A DNA stretch of 64,000 bases, from NCBI RefSeq assembly GCF_003073045.1, contig NC_037601.1, positions 4,247,872 through 4,311,871 on the forward strand. The letters are read 5' to 3'. Shown in pieces: positions 16,398 through 28,345 of this stretch (position 1 is the stretch's first letter; each line of letters starts with the position of its first letter). The notes beneath the pieces were generated by a model. It was not told where the DNA came from. It saw only the letters and a program-made list of their open reading frames with translations, and made no database searches. Position numbers and translations under genes: made by a program. Source of the DNA: Pomacea canaliculata (lineage: Eukaryota > Mollusca > Gastropoda > Architaenioglossa > Ampullariidae).

Positions 16398-19300
16398 CTA
16401 TGTACCCTCATCTTCTTGATGGGAAACAGTTTGTCTGAAACCTGCTATCCTGGGTGGTGAGCTTATAGGTCTGCGATTGCTAATACTTAAGAAGTCCAAA
16501 GAGACACTCCGTCGCACAACTGGTGATGGTGGTTTAATTTCCTTGCTAAAAAACACACTTTCATGGCTCTGTGCTAGTATATGTAAAGCTGTATCATAGT
16601 TGGGTGGAGGAGTCATTGGTTCCTCCTCTGAGAGAATCCGTCTCTGTAACAGGAAGAATAAATGATAATAACTAATTACTTAAAAATATTTTAATAATAT
16701 TAGTTTAATAACTACTCCTGCCTTTCATTTATTTTTCTTCAAAGCAGTTTTTATAAGAGATTTAACAAACACACTTTGCTAAACCCTACTGTATTAAATT
16801 TGCAAGAAGTTACATTATTGCAAACTCATGGAAATAAAATATAATGCCAGCATGGTTCCCTTAAAAGCCTTTTCAAGAAAACTGCGCCCAAATGAACCAA
16901 CAACTGTGCTGGGCGAGTGGGACAAAACAAGTCATGCACCAAAATCTTACACTGCGTTGTGCTACTGGTGTAGGTGGATAAATGTTGACATTTAAGGCTT
17001 CTTCATATGAGGGAGGTGGAACAGTCAGTTCTTGAAGGTCTGCATCTTCAAAACTGTGTGCTGAAATTGTGGAAAAAAAAATGAAGCAATTTTTTTTAAA
17101 TAAAGGAAACTAAATACCTTTTAAAGGTCACCATGTAGAAATATTTTTCTCTAAAGCTAATACAGCACACATTTTCTTTCCTGACACATGCTACACAACT
17201 TCTATTCCTTTTACTTTTTCTGTGCACTTATGCACCAGTATGAACATATTATGCATATATGTGACTCTAAAATATGTAATTAATGTATCTACCTGTTTCA
17301 CTGGTGTTTGCATTTCTTCTTTGCTGGAGACAGTAAAGCATGATGAGAAAGATGACGACCCCCATTCCAACTCCGATCATAATAAGAATGGAGTCTTGGC
17401 TCATTATTTCTTCCTCAGCTGCAACAATGGTAAACCATTTCTTATTATTTACACTTCAATGAACACATTTCTAACATGTTACTAGCAGTTAAACAGGCTG
17501 CCATTTTCACATCAATAAATTTCTGACAAAGCCTACCCTCATAAAAAGACATGGGAATAAATCAGTTTTAGTTTCTGGGTCAGAAAGCCTGGATTCAGAA
17601 CAGTCTCCTGTTCATTCAAGTAATATACTGTACTTTTGCCTCTATACACATCCATACCTCTGACCCCTATTCTATAAATCATTTTACAAAACAGATCACT
17701 TAGTTGGAGACTGATAAATTAGTCTTGTTATGGTTCCCCACCCCCAAAAGGTGCCCAGCCACAAAAAAATGGCTCATGCAATAGTACATAAAAACATAAA
17801 AAATCATTTCCAAAGGTAAATTCAGTGTAAAAATCATTAATTCAATATTACTGGGGATTTTTATTTTAGGACAACAGCTTTTAGTTCTACAAACTGCACA
17901 ATAAGAAAATGGTTATAACCCAATATATAAGAAACTGCACCAGTTTGGGTGTAACAGGGATGGGAACCAAAATTGAAGGATGCTCCTCAAAATCATTTGC
18001 CTTATCTGTTAACTGTTTTAGTGCGAGTAAGATGCTCATTAAAATTAATTTTAATCTTTTAAATATTTTATTATTCTCAGGTTTTGTTTTCACAAAACCT
18101 CTTAATGTCTTTTTAAATTAATAGCATAATGGCTCAGTCATTTACATCTTGTGAATAGTCTACAAAATGTGCAAATATTTTTGCTCCTTGTGATTGGGGG
18201 TACATTTTGCTTCACTCACTCTGACTGCCAAACACCATCATTATGCCAAAGAATTGTATATTGAAATATAAATAAAATTTGAATGTCATTTATTGTATGC
18301 CAAGTTCCTTTGGAAAGGAGCTCTGAAAGAGCTTTTTTAATAGCAATTCTGAGGAATTGTTACCATCTCAAGTAGAACAACAACGTAAAAAATTTAGCTT
18401 GAGAAGTAAGCTTTAGCATTTGTACAGGTACCGACAGGTTCAATGAAATATGAATATATAATGAAACAGTAACTAAAGTCAAAGTAAAAGCAAAGTAGTG
18501 AAAGATATGTATATAATGCATATTTAGTATCTGATACTTACGGCACAAATCACCCTTGGGTATACATGATCCATCAAAGCACTGTCGTTTATCTGGCTTA
18601 CAATGTATTGTCTCTAATGTGGAAACCTTGTTTTCCAGAGAAGTACTTGACCACTCCATGGCTTGTTTTTTTTTTTTTTTAAATTAGGTCCACAAAACAA
18701 TAAGTTGTTAAAATTTCTTTCATAGACAGTTTCCTTTTAACAAATAAATCTCTGGCCATGTCACCCTACACATTGGACTATTTTCTTTGTTGAAGGTTGT
18801 CTCCTTTGTATTAGACTTTTACTTTATAGCATCATCTGATGAAAACAAGAAAAAAATGTCAATCTAAATCTGTCAAAAATTCCCCACGTATATGAATATA
18901 TATTAAATGAGCTAAAATAATATATTAATACTTAAGAGGGTTTTTTAAATCTCTTATTTTTTAAAGAGACTTTAATTCAGAGTTAATCATGCAGTAATCT
19001 CTTCAAGAACTATTTGTACTCTTAACCTGACATACGCGTAAACATGTTTTCTTCCCTTGGGGTATCTGTTTAAATATTGTTGACGTCTTTAATTCAAGCT
19101 AGCCGGCCTACTGCTAAAGCCTTTTCACAACATGGATACTGTATGCCGTACCGTGTACGTTTTATAGGTAAGGTTGTGTACTCAAGTGGTATTACCGGAA
19201 ACAAAGATACAGCTGACAATAGATATGATCACACAATCTCTCTCTACATATATACGTCCCTTCAACTAATTATTAATTAAACAACTTAAAGAACAACATA

Positions 19301-19615
19301 AACGTATCGTAATAAAGAAATCATTAGAGTGGGTTTGTTAACAATAAATGACTGCAAACGAAGAATACTTCCAACAAGAATACCGATACACGATACTCCT
19401 GATTCATCGATTCCAGTTTCATCTCCGGTAGCATCATAATACTCTTTTTTCGACATTCACGGCAATAAAAAAGTTAACTTGATACATCATATTATTAGAA
19501 TACTTTAAATGCTTCCAGAGTACTCACCCAAGCAGGCATCGATCGTACTTTCGTCTGCTGCTGTAATCCACCTGTTGGCGTCTCGGCGCTGTGTGGATGT
19601 TGTCGGAAATACAGT
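16398..19615 (-). CDS. Single-pass membrane protein with half LDLa module and two PPxY motifs; N-terminal exon missing
   Basis: Coding exons on the minus strand are 19615-19528, 18613-18542, 17418-17293, 17060-16951 and 16643-16398. They splice in phase to about 213 residues. In order: a Thr-rich ectodomain start (TVFPTTSTQRRD); a cysteine module C-x6-C-x4-C-x6-C (HCKPDKRQC through GDLC) matching the first four cysteines of an LDL-receptor class A repeat but lacking the acidic calcium-binding C5-C6 half; an acidic linker; one membrane helix (ILIMIGVGMGVVIFLIMLYCL); then a cytoplasmic tail with PPSY (in VPPPSYEEAL) and PPNY (in TPPPNYDTAL). PPxY motifs bind WW domains of Nedd4-type ubiquitin ligases, so the tail suggests a ligase adaptor or trafficking role; that is inference. 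The first exon (signal peptide) was not found, and the acceptor before 19615 implies it lies upstream. The family is not recognised. Confidence 0.8.
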
Positions 19616-20849
19616 CTGTGCAAACCAAACCAGAGAGGCAGCGAAATAAAAAACAAACCAAAAAAAAAAAACTATTACAACTTTACATGAAACTTTCTTA
19701 AATATAAATAACTATATTAACTAGTTGGAAACGATAACAGGACTCTTGCAGCTTGATTTTAATTAGTACATAGATTAATAGTGGTAAGCAGAGTCACATA
19801 AAAGTAGGGACTGTAATCAGACTCAACAATATGCTCTATAAACGAAGATTGTTGTTGGCAATGCTCTTAAGGGTTGTGAAGTTCATCTGAGTATTATTAT
19901 CTGAGAAACGCTGCATCTTACACAAAAAGAAAAATTAAGTTTGCATGCATAGTTTTATGTCAAGTTTAAAATGTTTTCGCAGACGACATCAGTGCAGACC
20001 TGTCAATGTTAAATCTTATCACCTCAAGTAATACGAGAGTTCTTGCGTCGTCTGCTCGGTCGTAAGCTGATGTAAAAGGGTTGTCTTTATGGGTCTTGTT
20101 TCTACTTTTCTCGTGTGTGTTTGTGGCTCTGTACAGTGTGTGTTTGTTACGCCTGTCTCTGTCATACGGGATCATTATCTACTGCCCTTTGTAAAGTGTA
20201 TTGAACTTGCCTTTGTGTGGGGAAATGCGTTATATTGTGTTTGTGCACCTGTTGCGTAAATAAAATCGAGGTGTTTACGACGCAAAAGGCATTGAGGGAA
20301 GCGCCTACTACGATTTTGACCAGGTTTTCATAAAGGTGACATAAAAAGGCCACACTGGCCCGTTTTCATCAGTCTAATGATACTGTGCTGCTTAATTTAA
20401 TTCCTCGCGTTGTGTTTTCTCCGTCTGCCACACATTCACACCCGCACTTAGCCGACTGAGCATAAAAGGTTGCTTTTGTACTACGCAGGTAAAATTGCTA
20501 TTACTCCAAAGTGCGCCGTTTGTTGTCACTCTGGTGCGTTAAGTTTGGATGGGATGGCTTCTCCATCCAACTTTTTTTTTTTTTTACTCAGGTTGCTGTA
20601 ATGTACACTTTACAAGTTTCATTCACTCGATTAAGGTGCAACATGCACTTGTTCACTCAGACTAGGATGTACGTGTGACCTTAAACATTCGCGCAGATTC
20701 AAAGCGGTGTGTAAAATAAAAAAATGGGTTCATTTACAGCTATTTACAGAACCAGTTATTAGCTTTAACATAACAGGTGTATGCTAGACCTAATCTTACC
20801 TTCCCCAACTGTAATGTTAATCACCTGACTTCAACATCAGCCCAGGTAA

Positions 20850-20960
20850 AACTATTAAAGATGAGCACCGGCAGTCTTTTCGGCAACATGGCGACCCTTA
20901 CGTTTATGTGCTAAGAAGGTGCGAGAGACATCGGAAGGAGTGGTTACTGCAGAGAAAAAT
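20850..20960 (-). promoter_or_regulatory. Candidate promoter/first-exon zone of the LDLa/PPxY gene
   Basis: A minus-strand ATG at about 20890 sits in good context (GTCGCCATGTTG) and opens MLPKRLPVLIF. It is followed by a possible donor (CAG then GTGATT). Its phase does not fit the known next exon directly, so either another exon lies between or this is only 5' UTR. On the plus strand the same bases resemble a YY1 site (ACATGGCGAC). The evidence is weak. Confidence 0.2.
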
Positions 20961-21599
20961 CATAGTTCTTGTGCATTTTTACCAGATCAATCGTCAACGC
21001 ATCTTCCGTTGAAAAGCTTCATCCCGTTTTACAACTGACAATTAATCTTGTGATATCTCTTCGACTAGCAATTCTCTTTGACTTGGACTTACTGGAAACG
21101 TAACCACAGTTATATATTCTTCAGTGGCTTGACCACATTTGAAAAATTCAGAATGAACCTGCGACCACCGTCATCCATCCGTTAACTGGTACTGGCCAAA
21201 CCCGTAACAAGTCGCCCAGCCCGTGGGGCCGACCCACCAGTACCAATCATGGGCGGGACATGATGAGCTGTTTCAGCGGCGAGGGACACCTATCCTCGAT
21301 CCAGGTTTTCTTGGCTGTCTTCATCTATTTCCGGGTATATAAAACAAAGGATGTGTTTTGTTGTGACATGGCGTCTGATACTTGTTCAGCCAGCGTTTTA
21401 AGCCAGCGAGCAGTTGGCCATCGATAATTAAAACTTGTGTGAAATCAATGCTGGACTAATTAGTGTCTCTGGCGATTTAAGCCTCTTGGTAACCCCAACA
21501 TTCGACAGAAACAACTGAAATCTTTTTCTTTTTTTTAACAGTGAAGCAGAGCAACGCAGAATAAAGAAATAGTGGGATATTCTATGGGGGAAGAGGGAG

Positions 21600-21745
21600 A
21601 GAAAAGGAAACCGGAGTACCTGGAGAAAACCCCCGACGCCCAGCCCTGAGGACAGGTGTCACATACAGTGTCCCGAGACGAAATCTGAACCCTGAGCCGC
21701 TCACTACAGTGGTTTGGACCACTACACTATATTGACCACTGGAAG
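21600..21745 (-). mobile_element. tRNA-derived SINE copy 1
   Basis: Read on the minus strand, an A-box-like GTGTAGTGGTCC is followed by a B-box-like GGGTTCAGATTTCGTCTCGGG, then GACACCTGT and the CAGGGCTGGGCGTCGGGGG / TTTTCTCCAGG tail. The same order recurs near 29640-29835 and 57355-57495, so this is a dispersed family with a tRNA-like Pol III promoter head. It is degenerate and not a functional tRNA gene. Confidence 0.55.
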
Positions 21746-22287
21746 GGGTTCCTCTTCGAAAGCCACTTTCCGAAGCTATATCTACACGGACGTCGTGGAG
21801 GTCGTCTCCTGCCTCAGTTTCTTGTGCAGCAGATCGAATCAGAGGTCGGACGTGGGAGAGCGTCCGAACTTTTTTTTTTTTTTTTTAAAGTCCTCTGCTT
21901 GATGATTTACTTTTGCTGGGATAAACTTGTATTGGTCTCTTCACTTGAACCGTTTTATGTAGATTCACTACAAAAAAAAAAATTAAATGTTATTCTTGTA
22001 GAAATGTTTTTTTTTTAATTTGTATGAATCATTTTGTCGTTTGTGTTTCAAATATAATGCAGATGGTTACTAAAATTCGTGTAAGCTTGTAAACACGCAG
22101 CATGCTTACATCTTTAAAATCAACAAAGAGAAGTAAAATCAACGCGAAGATTTAAGGTCAAGATTTATCTTTTAATCACACTTTTTGTCTCAAAATAATA
22201 ACTTTATCTGCAAAATGAACCAGACAGACATCTATAGGAAATCTTTTGCAAGCAGTTCTTGTTAGCCGATTACATATTCTGCAATTC
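21746..22287. other. Intergenic sequence with homopolymer T and A runs
   Basis: Runs of 10-16 T (near 21871, 22008) and A (near 21971) dominate. No gene is seen. Confidence 0.5.
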
Positions 22288-22687
22288 TTAAAGACCAACC
22301 TGAACGGTTTGCGCTTTTTTCGGGTATCAGTAGATAGAGACGATATAAAGCTAACATGTAAATTTCAGCCTCCAAAACCCGGCCGTCCGTCCAGAATATC
22401 CGCTGCCATTCGCACCTGCGATCCACGAGCAGCTGGTAACTACGTCACGTTGGTACACCATTCACAAGGGTGCCAGCAGTCAACACTAATTCAAACGTTG
22501 ACAGTCTGCATTTCTCGTGGTTCTGAAAAACTGCTACTTAAGCACGAGAAATGCAGACTGTCAACATCCGAATAATCTGTCGCGCACTTTGCTTACAGTT
22601 ATATCGCCTCTATCTACAGATATCTGCAAAACAAAAAACCAAAAAAAAAAAAGAAAAAAAACGCAAGCCATTCAGGTTGGTCTTTAA
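22288..22687. mobile_element. Palindromic TTAA-flanked MITE (foldback element)
   Basis: The element runs from TTAA at 22288-22291 to TTAA at 22684-22687, 400 bp in all. Just inside, AGACCAACCTGAACGGTTTG on the left faces AGACCAACCTGAATGGCTTG read from the right end on the minus strand (2 mismatches in 20). A second, inner pair of arms (CAGTAGATAGAGACGATATA near 22328 against its near-complement near 22590-22615) extends the palindrome. TTAA targets are typical of piggyBac-like MITEs. No transposase is encoded. Confidence 0.7.
22498..22565. repeat. 23-bp perfect inverted repeat (hairpin) inside the MITE
   Basis: GTTGACAGTCTGCATTTCTC with GTG continues the left arm. The exact complement, beginning CACGAGAAATGCAGACTG, follows after a loop of about 22 bases. 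Transcribed RNA would fold into a long hairpin. Confidence 0.85.
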
Positions 22688-23929
22688 TCAGAATAAAATC
22701 TTGTAGTATGAACAAATAGAAAATCTCCCTAACATCAGTAACATTTTGCCAAGAAAATAAATTCCTGAGCTGTTGTTCCCCAAATTTAAAAACACAATTT
22801 GCAGAACAGTATTGTAGTTTAGTTATGTCTGGTATATGAAGCTTGAATTCTCAATAATATTTGGAAAAATTGCATGTTGATCTTTTAAACAAGATCTTGT
22901 AAAAAAAAATCTTGTATAATGCTTTAGATATACAGATGGGGACGAATAGCAATATAAAGCAGATGGGTTTATCCGAAAATCTCTGGGCTGCTGGCAGTCT
23001 GCCAAGACCAACTCTCAGCCTTTCACAAAGTTGTAGGCTGTCAAGTCACAGCATTCTATTTTCCCTTTTTCTTCATGTTGATACTTAAACTAGAAGTGGT
23101 GATAACTATTGGAGAATTGGCTTTATGCTATAAAAATGTGGAAAATTCCTCTCCCAGCAGTCCAGAGATAGCCATTCATGATCACAGACTTGATGAAACA
23201 GCTAATAACCAAGTTGGTCCTAAATAACAGATACTGAAATTCTGAATTATTTCCTCTCAAAATGTTGGGTTACAAAAGAATCATTTACAGACAATCTGGT
23301 CTAGAACTCAGCTCTCAAATAGTCTGGTTCTTAAAGGATGCCATGTTCTGTTGTGAAATGTGTCAAAATGCTGGCAGCATGGATCTGGGTATTAGGCTGT
23401 ACAAGTTCAAATTAGAGTACAGTGGTGAAGAGCTGGATTATGCTGCACAGATAGGAGATAAATGGATTAAGTAACATTGAGTGCCAATGCAGCAGATGTG
23501 GGTTCACCATAACAAAGAAAAACATGGTTGCGCCAACAAATTCTGTGTCAACAATAGAAGAATGCTATTATATGCTGTAAAAACACTTTCTCATGCACAT
23601 GTTAAATCTCATGTTACTGAAAGTAGAATTGGTATATATTCTTGCAACCAAAGCTCATGCCCCTGTTTTCTCAAAGTTAGTTGTATGCCAGAATGCTAAT
23701 TAACCAAGACAAGACTGCTTTTACAGACTGCACAAAGTTTAAATTATGTGCTGTTATGATGCCCATGCCCTTTTGCCGATTAACAGCTTTAAGAAAAAAC
23801 TCAGAGCTGTGTTTAAGATGAGGTTTTCAGTAAACTACCATTTTGCAATCAAAAAGCTTGAACAAAGCTTATTCAAAATGTCAGTATCTATTTTTTAAGC
23901 CTAACTTATGACCTGACTTGCCTATTCCT
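22688..23929. other. Sequence downstream of the FMO gene
   Basis: This probably includes the FMO 3' UTR on the minus strand. A 70-codon plus-strand frame at 23262-23474 has no recognisable domain or splice signals. Nothing else is supported. Confidence 0.4.
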
Positions 23930-26900
23930 TTAACTTGCTATAGCAAAACTTTCACCATCCAGTAGTACAAAGTTTACATTTTTGTACTGTGTAATGTTCT
24001 TTCTGCGCATGATCCGCACTGCACCATCCAGATTTCTAACCCAGTCAGGAAGCTTTGAACACCCAGCCATGAGAGCCATTTCATCATTGTATTCCCACTG
24101 CTGACTTGCTAAGACATGGAAATGCCTATGAGGAAGACCCTCAGATCTTCTTTTCTGATACTCTGCCTCTGTATCTGCATCCATTTCTTCCTTGGATGGC
24201 AACTTGACAGCCCCTTCCAACACAGCCTGCACCAGTTTGACCTGAAAATGGAATAATGGGAAAGGAACAACTGTCTTGCAGATGCCAATAAAGAACAAAG
24301 ATGGAAACTCGGTATGGATAAGGTGCTTGTATAGTGGCATTATACATCCATCACTTATGTTGACATGGCACTTATCGGTGAGAAAGGGAAAGTTGAAGTA
24401 GTAGCCTGTACAAAAAAGAATGAAGTCCACATGATGTTCTTCTCCATTGAGCAGAGTCACTTTAAATCCTTTGATGAAATCAATGCCAGGTTTCTGCTGT
24501 ACATTGTCTGGTAGAGGAGTCTCTAGCAGAGGCTTGTTATGACACAGGTAGACCTAAAGCAAAAAAGAAAAACCTGAATTGTCATACCACAATATCTACA
24601 TTAGCTATGAGGGCAAAAGGGAACAGTCCAATCGAGTTCTATATCATCTTTGAAATTTTGTATATTTATATCTAAATTTTAATATTAATGTAAACAGTTT
24701 TAATGCGTGAATACACTGAATAAATAAATTCTGCAAATATAAAACTAACGTTTTCATGCTAACTAAAAACTCTTTATAACATGCTTCTCTGATATATTGG
24801 TATATTACCAGGAGAGGGTTACATCCAAACTACAAAAACATGTTAAAGCTGTGAAAAAGGAAAGCAAAATGAAATAACTACCATTCTAGCAGTTGATGCC
24901 AGTTCAACACATATATCTTGTCCTGATGGTCCTGCTCCAAGGCACAATACTGTTTTGTCCTGGAAGAGTTTTGGAGTGCGGTAGTTATGACTATGCATTA
25001 CCTCTCCTTCAAAAGCTCCTAGACCAGGAATATCAGGAATTTTTGGCACAGCATAGTGACTGCAGTGAGACAAACAGTAACAAAGGTTGCATCATTTCTG
25101 AAATTTCACCATAGACAAGTTTACATAATTTCATTTACAGAATTCTCTGAGAAATTTAGATGCTGAAAAGGAAATTCGATTTTTGTTTCCTTTGCAGATT
25201 TACATTTAGTTTTGATCTTCAGATACATTGCACATTAATTATGAGAATATGACTTTATGATAGTTGTTAAAAAAAACTTTGATATAGATATAAACTGTTC
25301 TTCAGAAGACAACTAACCCATTGCATACAACTACTGCATCATATTCCTCTGTAACTAGATTACTTCTGTCGGTCACAGGGGCAAAAGTCACTTTCCATTT
25401 GTGTCCAAGTTTTGCACTGGAGGTAGACACTTGATATTCAGCTGGATCAACTTCCAAAACCAGTGTCTGAAACTGAAGAATAATAATCAAGTAAATCATA
25501 CTACCAATGAAAAGGGTTTTGGATATTATACTATTGATGGAAAATAGCAACCTTACAGCCTCAACTTTTTACTTTTTTTCTTAAACACATATTTTAAAAA
25601 CACAACTGATGGAAGCTGGGCAACCACAAATGGAACATTTTTTTAAATGACTGTGTTCAGTTCATCAAAAGATATTAATTCCCCAAACCAAAGTCTTCGA
25701 ACATTGCAATCAAACTTGGTAAGATATATTCTCTGTTAAAGCAACACTTCACTGACGTGGTTAAGTTCTACAGTGGTATAGGAAGATGCTCAGCTTTGTA
25801 GAGACAAACTTCATGATGACAGTGAATGACGTTCACTTTCTTGCTTTCTCGGTATCTTCTTTGAGGGAGCAGCTTCCCCCCTTCCGCCTCCCCCTAGTTC
25901 CTACACTTATTCTAGGATTGTCTGCCATCTTCATAACAGGTTAGAATCTAGGTTAATCCATGTGTGCCTTTTACTATTTATATGACAAGCCATTAATAGA
26001 ATTTTCTATTAGGATATGCCAGCAAATGTAAGCTTAATTTTAAATTTGAGTCACATTAGGTATTTAAGAAATCAAAGCTTGGCTAAGGGCTAGCTAAATG
26101 ATGTGAGAACAAAAATTCTTTGTCTGAAACAAAAAACCCAATTGAAACCAATTTATTTACTTGTTAGAAAGAAAAGGAACAGATGTCACAAGTGTGAAAC
26201 TGAACCTTAATATACTTCAGCAATTCAAAGTGAGCAGCGTAGTCTTTTAGGTACCGCAAAACGTCGGTGTGGAGGATAAAAGAGGGAAGGTCTTTATCAA
26301 ATTCAAAGTCAGGAAAGGCCATCACTTCTTTTGGCAGGTTAGTTCTGAAACATTAATAAAGCAGCCAGTAAATAGCCTGAATTTAAAGAGAAATACATTA
26401 CTAAAACACAGAGTAGGCTTGTGAAGTGTTAGAGATCACACTTTTCTCAGGACTAACACTTTGTGAGAAGGGTGTTCATCTCCTCTCCATCTTGTTGCTT
26501 TACCTTACTCCAATGTAGTAAGGTACTCATTCCTGACAGTTGAACCCCCATTCACTGCCCCACATCTGTACTGAAGGAACATGTCTTCAAGTTCGAACAC
26601 CAATGCTCTAACCCCTCAGCTATTCTCTTCCTCGTTTATGGTAGACTGATGTGAGGAAATGGTGGATGCTAAGAACGGTGAAATTAATAGTATACACATA
26701 ATGATATGAGAGGTATATGTGCAAGCTAGCAGATACTATCTGAGACAATGAAAAGGTTGCTTCAATTTATTTATGCAGCTGGTAAATCTCAACACAATAA
26801 TGCAGAAAAGCAAGATTTGTGCCATTACACTATGGCATTCTTCTAATTTTTGGCACTCTGAGATTGCTGGCAGTACAATTCTTCTCTGTGGCAATGATTG

Positions 26901-28345
26901 CCATGTTTAACACATATTCCCAAATTGGAACTCTTGTGCTACTGTTAGTCCATCCATTTTCTCTCAGTACAGCACACTCCACTACCCAAATCTACATCAC
27001 TGTATTCTCATTCAAAACTGTAGGGCATGAATCCTCAAACCATGTTGCCAGCATTTTGATTGACAGTCAGATTAATGTGTAATCTCACATCTCTGAGCAT
27101 ATGACAGGCTTATTAAGAAAATATGGTAGTCTCTTTGAACAAACCCAAGAGCTGTGCTTTGCATGATTGCAACTAAACTTTTGCACATAAAATTTTAAGT
27201 AGAGACTTAAACTGTTGTTTGACTTGCCGTTCCCTTTCGTATGTATATGCATTAAGTGGCAAATGATTAAAAAAAAATGCCATTAACGTTTATTGAGGCT
27301 TTAGTGGATCTTGCAATAAGAGCATTTCCTCGAGTCAGGACATATTTTTAGGTAATGCTGCAAAAGATAATAAAAGATGTAGGTCCCATTATCTCATAGC
27401 CATAGCCAATTGTTCATTGTACGTGTTTATGACACAGAATGAGGAAAATGGATGCTGCATCAGGGTGTTGGGGGTGAGATGGACTGGGGAAATAAGGGTA
27501 GTGCCTTTATCTAATCTCAGGCCTGGACCAGCCGCATACCCTCAACTTTCTGCCCCAAATGCACTAATCACCTAAGCTGCTGCTGTTAGTCAGGTGCACA
27601 CACATGTACAGGCATGAGACAAATGACAAACACATAGCAGTCAGAATAAAATGCTGTACAACTTTAGGAGGGCCCAAAATGCCATGACTCTTTTTACAAG
27701 ATACAACAATAGGCTACATTTAGAATAAAGTATTGGTTAGGGTCAGATTTAGAGTTTGGGTTAGAGTTAGATTATTAATTTTTTCTAATTTCATAGCGTG
27801 TCATAGCGTTCACAACCTGTGTCAATGTATAGGGGGCCTTCCTAAAGTAAAGTTGTTCCTGAAATGCTTATGCTTGGTAGACATCTTTTCTGGAAAACAC
27901 ATGTATGAATTAAAGCTGCTCATAATATATAAACCTTTATTCTGTCTGGTAGACATTCAGCAAATTTAGTCAGATAATGTATCTGCAGTTAAATATTTTA
28001 CTCTGTAACCTTCCAAGAACTTACATACAAACAACTTATAAAAAAAATTAAAACACGTAGTGTAACTCACTAACGCACGAACTCGCACAGGTGTAACGCA
28101 TACACATGCTCGATATAAGGGAGGTAATAATTGTACAATACCGACCGAAGGTTTTTGTACATGCTGGAGTGAATAGGAAGACCATTTTGGTCAGTTCCTA
28201 TCGAGTCTGTGTATACCCATGTGCCTCCTAGTTCACTGCACTGTTCAAAGCCGGTGACACTGAATACCGAGGGTTGGCTGGCAAGATGTCGAAGGACGCA
28301 CAGTCCCGCTGCTCCACAGCCAATTACTGCAACTCGAACCACCAT
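23930..28345 (-). CDS. Flavin-containing monooxygenase (FMO), complete, five exons, 431 aa
   Basis: Minus-strand exons 28345-28146, 26344-26206, 25472-25318, 25059-24882 and 24553-23930 join in phase with GT-AG introns. Motifs appear in family order: FAD-binding GxGxxG (VIGCGAAG, residues 8-14), ELGGTW, the FMO identity motif FxGxxxHxxxY (FEGEVMHSHNY, 181-191), NADPH-binding GxGxSG (GAGPSG, 206-211), and the FATGY-like FCTGY (271-275). FMOs use NADPH and O2 to oxygenate nucleophilic N or S atoms of xenobiotics and metabolites. The length of 431 fits the short FMO type without the C-terminal membrane anchor of mammalian FMOs (about 530 residues), closer to yeast and GS-OX-like enzymes. The start was chosen at MVVRVAVIG because the beta-alpha-beta fold begins there; an in-frame ATG 24 codons upstream would add an unlikely leader. 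Which paralog it is cannot be told. Confidence 0.95.
26540..26635 (-). mobile_element. tRNA-like SINE head within FMO intron 1
   Basis: On the minus strand, TAGCTGAGGGGTTAGAGCA (A-box region) is followed by GGTGTTCGAACTTG (B-box region). Both are close to Pol III tRNA promoter boxes at nearly adjacent spacing, so this is a tRNA-derived SINE fragment or tRNA pseudogene rather than a working tRNA. A weaker copy (TTAGGTGATTAGTGCA on minus) lies near 27560. Confidence 0.45.

Noticed and set aside
26589..26622. A true tRNA gene at the A/B box pair
   Set aside because: The boxes are too close and no acceptor stem pairs across them. Consistent with a SINE head, not a tRNA.
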